A model generated the notes under the pieces. That model was not told where the DNA came from. It saw nothing but the letters and a program-made list of their open reading frames with translations, and did not search any database. Positions 58,529 through 64,000 of a DNA stretch of 64,000 nucleotides are shown piece after piece. This DNA comes from Euryodendron excelsum (taxonomy: Eukaryota; Streptophyta; Magnoliopsida; Ericales; Pentaphylacaceae): positions 13,993,501-14,057,500 of the forward strand of contig CM065394.1 of assembly GCA_033060915.1 (NCBI GenBank), given 5' to 3'. Each line of letters begins with the position of its first letter. The stretch's first letter is position 1. The position numbers were made by a program, and so were the translations under genes.

Positions 58529-60620
58529 TACTCTCTCTCTGTCTCTGTCTCTGTATGTGTGTGCATTCACCTGTAGGTGATATCCAAAAATTATTGGAAG
58601 GGAATATGATTGCTTGAATTTTGTTGGTTCTAGCATCAAATTGCCTGTGTTATTGTTTTATATTTTCTGAGAATTCCAAATTGCCAATGCTATGATCCTA
58701 GAATTTCCTTCCTTTATCATTATTCATCAAATCGTTTGGAAAATTTAGGTCGCCTTTAAGGTCTGATCTCCTAATTTGGACATTGATGAATTCTTGTATT
58801 TTAGCATCACAAATTGACCATGTATTATTTGTTTGCATTGGTTTATAGCAATTGAGGGTTGCTGCGTTGCAGTTTTGAGCTTAATTCTTCAGTGGTTAAC
58901 TGTGTGTGCCAACCCCAAAAACTTTTTGATTTGCTAACTTGAACTAGATAGCAGTTGAACTTGATCTGTAAATCTTCATACTACAATATGGGAGGATCAA
59001 GAAAGTTCCAAAGTATATCATCAAGGAGAGAAATCACAGAAACCCAGATAATGGTGAATGAAAAGCATGTGACTGATGGGTAATGTGATACATATATGAG
59101 CTTTTATTGTTGGCATTTGCGGGAGCATTGACAGCAGGGTTTTCTAGTGCAGATTACTTATTTGTCAGGTTTGTTTGGATAAACAAGTTGAAAATTGGAT
59201 CTACTTATGAAAGGCGAGAAAAGAAATTTGAGAATTGGCTAAATATGTAATATAATTTGGTCAGTAGACTCTGCACTTGATTTCTTGTTGGCCTTTTATG
59301 GCCTTCAAGAAGCTGCTTCAATTTAAAAGGATCTAGAATTGAAGAAGTTTACAAGCCTTTTCAAGCACTTTGATGACGACATTCTTATTTTACCATTTTT
59401 TGCTGCACTGTCCTGCTTCATGTTATTCTGACTTGCTGTGTTGGTCTTGTAGTTAATTTTTAATTATATTGCTTTGAGCTCCTCATTCACCCAAACCTGT
59501 CATCCATCAGCTTTTTTTTTGTATATCAATACATTTGTATTCTTACCTTTTTAGTATTTGTTGATTTTATTCTACTTTTTGAACCAGATGCTTTCTTGCA
59601 CTGATATTTTGTTAGTCTTTTTTTTTTGCATGATCCCGTGGTATTAGGATTCGTTACCCCATTAAATGAGTGGGCAAAGTCTTCTTTAAGCTAAATGTAT
59701 AACTTGCACATCCTGTTGCTGACTAACATCTAACTTCAATGATATTTGTAGTCTGATATTGTGTTATCTTGGTCTCTTTATTTTATTTGTTTATTGTACG
59801 TGTTTTTTCATGCGGCTTCTTGCATTGATTGATGTGGTCTGCTCCCATTATTTCTCCATACATGGTCAATTTTGTAGTGCCTATGTTAAATAATTTGTTT
59901 GTTTGTTTTAAATGTTTCTCGTAGGGTAATAGTGATATTGATCAATTGGGAAAGATCTTTGCTGCTTTCGGGACTCCGAAGCCAAACCAGTGGCCTGATA
60001 TGCAATACCTTCCGGATTATGTGGAATACCAATATTCTTCTGGGCAGCCTCTTCGTCAGTTATTTCCTATGGCTAGTGATGATGCATTAGACCTCTTGTC
60101 GAAGATGTTCATGTACGACCCAAAAGCTAGAATTTCTGCACAGCAGGCAATAGAACATAGGTATGCAAAATTTATCACTTAAATTGGACATTTAAAAGAG
60201 TTTCATTTTTTTCATTCGTTTCTTATTAGGTTTTGTACAACCTCCTTAACTGCACAAGCCTGGGCTGGGCTTACCTCCTCCGTCACTCATTTTTGTTATC
60301 CTTAGGTACTTCTCATCTGGACCACCTCCTACAGAACCTGCTTTGCTACCAAGACCACCCCCAAAAAGGGAATCTCTGAATTCGAAGGTTTCAGATTTCA
60401 ATCCACGGGAGGGCCCTACCGTGTTGTCTCCTCCAAGAAAGTCAAGAAGAGTGATGCCACATCGAGAGGGTTTTGAAGGAAATGCATACCAAGTTGATAA
60501 AGTTGATGATCATGGAGATGAAATCAGACCAGCAGCAGGTGGGAGGAGTGAACATTTACCAATGTCACTAGATTTTTCTGTCTTTGGATCAAGACCTCCT
60601 AGTAGACCAACAATTAACAG
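48441..60620 (+). CDS. CDKD: Cyclin-dependent kinase D (CDK-activating kinase catalytic subunit), 3' incomplete
   Basis: Serine/threonine kinase of the CDK7 family. It phosphorylates the T-loop of other CDKs and, with cyclin H and MAT1 in TFIIH, the RNA polymerase II C-terminal domain. Exons: 48441-48551, 49383-49681, 49773-49881, 53025-53150, 59925-60160, 60306-60620, all joined by GT/AG introns in matching phase, giving 398 full codons. Visible: glycine loop GEGTYGVV (23-30), catalytic Lys45, the NFTALRE helix replacing PSTAIRE (57-63) typical of CDKD, HRDMKPNN (136-143), DFG (156-158), T-loop Ser165 and Thr171 before [10 protein letters not shown], and the C-terminal PRPPPKRE tail. The last exon ends in a split codon (AG), so a short terminal exon is missing; I did not find it before 64000. 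No inactivating mutation is seen. Confidence 0.95.
48552..49382 (+). other. CDKD intron 1 (831 bp)
   Basis: GT...AG intron, T-rich, ending TTCACACAG. The open frames inside show no homology I recognise. Confidence 0.85.
49383..49681 (+). CDS. CDKD: CDKD exon 2
   Basis: Codons 38-136 plus two bases. Carries the catalytic Lys, NFTALRE, the hinge region ([12 protein letters not shown]) and the start of the catalytic loop (LH-R). Acceptor CACACAG/ACAGG, donor CATAG/GTACAT; the following 91-bp intron (49682-49772) has normal ends. Confidence 0.95.
49773..49881 (+). CDS. CDKD: CDKD exon 3
   Basis: Completes the catalytic loop (RDMKPNN) and encodes DFG and the T-loop as far as RRFTHQ. Acceptor CCTTTTCAG, donor CACCAG/GTATCT. 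Confidence 0.95.
49882..53024 (+). other. CDKD intron 3 (3.1 kb) with repeats
   Basis: GT...AG intron ending TTTAATAG. It holds the GACACG element at about 51370-52070. The 52109-52459 frame and its surroundings show no recognisable domain. Confidence 0.85.
51370..52070. mobile_element. GACACG-rich inverted-repeat element in CDKD intron 3
   Basis: The left end (CACGGACACGGACACGAGTG, then AGACACGCTGACAC) and right end (GTGTCTGACACGTGCTCGCG, then GTCGGTGTCC) are roughly inverted. The interior is AT-rich and non-coding. A degenerate relative of its right arm lies at about 60900-61080. Probably a non-autonomous DNA element; its class and duplication are unresolved. Confidence 0.45.
53025..53150 (+). 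CDS. CDKD: CDKD exon 4
   Basis: 42 codons, [10 protein letters not shown] to RRPFMQ, including the [13 protein letters not shown] segment of the C-lobe. Acceptor TTTAATAG, donor ATGCAG/GTGAAC. Confidence 0.95.
53795..54005. repeat. Fold-back/MITE-like element in intron 4
   Basis: Left arm TTTGGTAACGTTTTTTGTTTT and right arm AACAACAAAAAACGAAAACTG are approximately inverted. The core resembles 27690-27760. Non-coding. Confidence 0.42.
54600..54999 (-). pseudogene. LINE ORF2 C-terminus fragment (zf-RVT tail)
   Basis: On the minus strand about 54840-54700 reads [25 protein letters not shown] then a FHFWCEG block (split here for length), the layout of the region after the zf-RVT domain at the end of plant LINE polyproteins. 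It ends near an ATTTACTCTTTTATAGG stretch resembling a LINE 3' tail. It is the downstream half of the fragment at 57913-58440, separated by a gypsy insertion. Confidence 0.6.
55599..55636. repeat. C-rich homopolymer tract after the first intronic LTR
   Basis: 36 C with two single A interruptions (55614, 55631), directly after CCTAACA. Confidence 0.9.
55640..57318 (+). pseudogene. Gypsy gag and protease/RT-linker remnants
   Basis: Gag-like reads ([20 protein letters not shown] at about 55990; [15 protein letters not shown] at about 56200; [10 protein letters not shown] at 56290), then a deletion to the region after protease ([17 protein letters not shown] at 56573, matching LLGRPW) and the start of the RT region ([14 protein letters not shown] at about 57165). 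Stops and frameshifts throughout. RT proper, RNase H and integrase are missing. Confidence 0.6.
57913..58440 (-). pseudogene. LINE zf-RVT fragment, upstream half
   Basis: The minus strand from about 58140 reads [20 protein letters not shown], then [24 protein letters not shown], the zf-RVT pattern (W/F-x-A ... LT-x-D-x-L-x-RG ... ES-x-DHL-x-x-HC). Further upstream about 58330-58250 gives [16 protein letters not shown]. Several stops. Continues at 54999 once the gypsy insert is removed. Confidence 0.65.
58485..58528. repeat. 44-nt C homopolymer in CDKD intron 4
   Basis: Uninterrupted C run after AACAACA, followed by a CTCTCTGTCTCTGT-type microsatellite. The length should be confirmed from reads. 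Confidence 0.85.
59925..60160 (+). CDS. CDKD: CDKD exon 5
   Basis: Codons 216-293 plus two bases: [18 protein letters not shown] to the QQAIEH segment, the rest of the kinase C-lobe. Acceptor CTCGTAG, donor CATAG/GTATGC. Confidence 0.95.
60306..60620 (+). CDS. CDKD: CDKD exon 6
   Basis: Begins [20 protein letters not shown] after the split Arg codon; the non-kinase C-terminal tail follows, with SPPRKSRRV (basic patch) and [15 protein letters not shown]. Acceptor ATCCTTAG, donor AACAG/GTAAAA after two bases of a codon, so coding continues. The preceding intron is 60161-60305. Confidence 0.93.
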
Positions 60621-63600
60621 GTAAAAAACTATCTATTTGATGTTCATCAAATGACTGTCTGACTATTGTGTAGGTCTTACCCCCTTGAATGTACGCAAAG
60701 ATACGCTTCTTAATTTAATTTAGCAGAATCTAAAGTTTGATTTACAATGGAATTAGAATCTTTCATCCAAAATTAAAAATAATTCTGTTAAGGTCCGTAG
60801 AAGTTTGCTTTTGAAGTGCGAACATGTGGTCTGAAGCAACATGGATAATACAGACAGGAAGAAACATCTTTAATCCTAATTTGATGGTCTAAGAAGCACA
60901 AACAATTCTGTGGAGGTGGCCGTATTCATGTTGGACATGTGTTGGACTACAAGGCTTAGCAGACTCTCCTACATGCTTCTGATACCCCATGGATATGTCC
61001 ATGATTTAAAAATAAATTTCATTATTTTGGAAACTTCGTTGACACGTTCAAACTTTTCCAACATAGCCTAAAGTGTCCACGATCTCTTTCTTATAAAGAA
61101 GATATGATATTACACACATGGCAGCCGCAAGTCAAGTTTGCCATGGACATTTTCAATATAGGCAGGAACACAACTGTAATGGTAAAGCTTTTAAGAGTGT
61201 AGTACTAATTTAAATATTGTAATAATAGAAGCAAACTTTTTGAACTTAATTTTCCTTGTTATAGAATTCTATGGTTTTTTTTTTTTTTTTGGTAAGTAAA
61301 GTTCATTAAAGCTCACGAGAGAGGGTGCAACCCTGTACACTTATGGAATTCTAATTATAAAAATATGGAACGTTAATTATTTAATTGGTATACATATAAG
61401 AACTATGGTTTTATATTGGCGTGTCCTTGCTGTATCCAAGGCTAGGGGTTATAGTCGACGTCACTTCAGCATTTTTAATGACTTCAAAACTGAACATGAA
61501 ACTTTGGTTTCATTCGGCTCCTTTATGGAAAGTCAAGCAAGGTGTTGAGTTTTCTTTCCAAATTAAGGTCTTATTCGAGTGTCCTACTTTCTTAGGTTTT
61601 GCTGTGTCTTTGTATCCATGTTTGCTATGTCTGTGTCTATGCTACTTAGGTGACAATGAAAAGTGCATTGGAAAGTTTTTGGAGCTGCATTATTTTCAGG
61701 AAACAGTTGCCTCTGAAGTTTATTTCACATCACGAACTGAATATATGTCGTCTTCAATTAGCCTTTCACCTTAGGGATTGAGGTATTTAACAAGCAAGCA
61801 AACTGCCTCTGTGAGTGCATACATGCAAGAAGAGGTATATGACTTCTCCATTGGAGTAGCTCAATAAGAATGAAATAGCAGAAGAGAGATTTATTCCTAA
61901 GTTATTTTTGACAGCTTCTACATGGTAAATACCATCTCTGCCGTTATCATAATGTTATAGAGTTAATTTGACAAATTTAATGGGGAATATTCTTACCTGA
62001 GATCAAGAATTTAGGTCAGGTTACAATATTTTAAATTTAAAGACTGCATTTATTTTTCAAAAATTCTGGGTTAGGTAACTTTTTTGTTTTAGGTTTTAAA
62101 ATAACTTATGGTTTAGGATGTGCAATTTAACATTAGGGTTTGCGCATTTTGGCTGTAGGGTTCAAAGTTGTCATAATTTAGGAAAAAGTTTTAAAGTTAG
62201 GACTTGTTTCGTTGACAATTTCCAGGATTAAAAGTTTTAAGGTTAGGACTTGTTTCTTTGATGATTTCCAGTATTTTTTGAATTTAAAGAAAGTAGTATA
62301 GATCATTATGATACAGAACATCATTACTCCCAAAACGACAACAAATGGATTCAATCATTAATACTGGTTTCCCTACAAATTGGGCTACCACATCATTAAT
62401 CCCCTTTATCCTGTAACCTGGAGTAAAAGATCCTGCTAATGAGTGCATTGAGATTATTGTTAGGTAGTATTTAAGGACAAAAACATTATCATATGATTGT
62501 AAAACTTTACAAACACGTGTCTTTCTTGAAACAAAAGAAGGTAGATTTTGATGCTTTTATTTAATTATTATATAATAGATAAAAAAAGTACCCTCACATT
62601 CTGTTGTCTGGTTTTATTGTTAGTTTTTTTGTGTTCTGCTGCTGTTGTTGTTGTTGTTGTTGTTTTGTTTTTCCGTAAAAGAATAAAAACAGAAAACATG
62701 TTTGGTAACCAAATAACAATAGGAATATTTTGTTTTTATTATTATTGGTATTAATATAAAACTATTAATATACGTACATTATAAAAGTAACTTTATATGT
62801 ATATATATGTATACTTAACCAATCAAAATCTAGAAGCTTCATGGAAGATTCCTTCCACTAGATCTTTTCTAAACCCCCAACCAGTGTCTCTCTTATTATC
62901 TTCAGCCACTCTTACCGTCAGCCGATGTCTTTTCTTTTCCTCTCTCCCTCATCTTCCTTCGGCTTCCGCCAAGATCTTTTATCCTCCCTCTCTCTATTAT
63001 CTTCCTTCGACCGATTTCTCTTCTCTTCTTCTTTATTCCTCTCAGTTGACGTTGATTAGACTCATGAAGGTGGTGGGAGGGGGGGAGGGAGGAGAGGCAG
63101 GTCCAGATGATGGTGGGAGGGCGAGGGAGGAGGAGGTCCAGACGATGGTGATTGGGGAGTTCTAGCTGCAGGGAGGAGAGGGAGGTCCATCCGGTGGGGA
63201 GCTGATTTCTGAGCGCTTTGAGCTGGTGATGGGGTTCCAATGGGAGGAAGAGAAGAAGGGAGAGAGAAGAGAGAGAGAGAGAGAGAGCAGATCTGTGAGT
63301 TGGGAGGAGGGAGAAGCAGGAGAGAGATCAGATCAGAGGACAGGAGGAGAGGAAGAGGGAGAGGGGGAGAGAGAGAAGAATAGTACCTGATCTGTGTTAC
63401 AAAGGCAGGCAGGTTACAGTTGCCAAGTAATAAAGAGTCTCAAAATTGCTGTATGTAGGGTTGGAACTAGGGGATCACTATTCCATCAGTGTTTGAAAAG
63501 GTTTTTTTTTGTGTGTTTTGCAAATGCAAACAACTAAAAGCATAGACATTACCAAACACTGTTCTATTTCCTTTTTTTCAAAAATTTCAAGAGAAAAATA

Positions 63601-64000
63601 GAAAACAAAAACAAGAAACATTATTGAATCCATTTGTGACATTTACTTTTTATTTTTATTTTATTTTTTTATGATGGTATTAACAAGTGTTGAATAATAG
63701 GGGGTGCAACATTATGTTGGGGACTGCGGAATTTCTCACGACCCGTCTATAGTGGATACGCATAATACCAAAAAAAAAACTGATTTAATTAGTATAGACT
63801 AATTTACATGATTAGAATCATACATTCAAGATATCTCTGGTTTGATCTCAAATAACAACATGTATGAATTTCGAAATCTTTTTGTTTTGATCTCGAATAG
63901 CAAGCAATAGCGATAAGCACGAATTAATTGCTCATACTCAACCTGCGGACTTCTACTGTATTTCTCGTATACGTCTTATTCTAGAAAGAGTGGGCTCACA
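60621..64000 (+). other. CDKD intron 6 or 3' flank, repeat-rich
   Basis: The terminal CDKD exon is not recognised here. Contents: a degenerate GACACG-type segment (60900-61080), a T16 run followed by GGTAAGTAAAGTTCATTAAA (about 61277-61312) that looks like the 3' tail of a minus-strand LINE, and the element at 62645-63625. The ORF at 61421 has no recognised domain. Confidence 0.5.
62645..63625. mobile_element. Putative inverted-repeat element with CT/GA-rich interior
   Basis: Left arm (GTTTTGTTTTTCCG, then AACAGAAAACATGTTTGGTAA) and right arm (ATTACCAAACACTGTTCT, then AAAACAAAAACAAGAAAC) are approximately inverted. The interior is CT-rich (62840-63050) then GA/GGA-rich (63065-63380), with (GA)n near 63265-63286 and (TTG)n just inside the left end at 62640-62663. 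Frames within are compositional. No host gene recognised. Confidence 0.4.

Larger units (their letters stand above)
53151..59924 (+). other. CDKD intron 4 (6.8 kb), filled with transposon remnants
   Basis: GT...AG intron ending TTTCTCGTAG. It contains a fold-back element (53795-54005), a minus-strand LINE fragment (about 54600-58440), a decayed gypsy element nested in it (about 55000-57912) and a C44 homopolymer. The sequence 58530-59924 is AT-rich with no recognised feature. Confidence 0.88.

Noticed and set aside
62797..63165. 122-codon frame and overlapping minus-strand 112-codon frame
   Set aside because: Both are read from CT/GA-rich low-complexity sequence; no recognisable protein.

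Overview
This is plant nuclear DNA, most likely from a eudicot with a repeat-rich genome. The one host gene I can support is a split gene for a D-type cyclin-dependent kinase (CDKD, the CDK7-like catalytic subunit of CDK-activating kinase). It lies on the + strand from the ATG at 48441 to at least 60620, with six exons visible and a final short exon probably beyond the window. Almost everything to its left, and much of its introns, is transposable-element sequence. I cannot name the species.

Left part (1-23140) is a stack of nested LTR retrotransposons. The oldest layer is a + strand Ty1/copia element: its leader carries an approximately 40-bp tandem repeat (15050-15500), then comes a broken gag (15997-16912), broken RT/RNase H (20424-22270) and a 3' LTR (22690-23140). 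Two Ty3/gypsy elements of a Tat/Ogre-like kind with very long LTRs landed in it. Element B is on the - strand (5' LTR 11030-14792, tRNA-Arg primer site, leader, protease-region pol at 2522-4132). Element E is a solo LTR at 16913-20423. B was later hit by a 5.5-kb solo LTR (A, 4624-10125, perfect GTAGG target duplication) and by another LTR (C, ending at 2521).

Middle part (23141-30033) holds a decayed gypsy-type LTR pair, a 708-bp hAT-like MITE with a near-perfect 8-bp target duplication, fold-back elements and simple repeats, with no recognisable host gene. Element D (30034-47802, target duplication ACCAA) is complete: two LTRs of about 4.5 kb, tRNA-Arg primer site, polypurine tract, a gag frame with five in-frame stops, no protease/RT/integrase, and a long antisense frame resembling the plant mobile domain. 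It is a large gag-only (TR-GAG-like) non-autonomous element. B, in contrast, has protease-region pol directly after its leader and no gag.

The LTRs of these Tat-like elements share unusual architecture in two subfamilies: a palindromic GGCGCC/AGTGG module just upstream of TATA, a splice-donor-like site 250-330 nt downstream of TATA, two or three tandem hairpins in the transcribed leader, and a long G-depleted CTTTCC/AAA quasi-repeat tract.

Right part: D ends 638 bp upstream of the CDKD start codon in the same orientation. CDKD introns carry a GACACG-rich inverted-repeat element (intron 3), a LINE C-terminal fragment split by a small decayed gypsy element, and a 44-nt C homopolymer (intron 4). 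The segment from 60621 to the end is intronic or flanking repeat-rich DNA. I saw no convincing tRNA, rRNA, CRISPR or bacterial-type feature.
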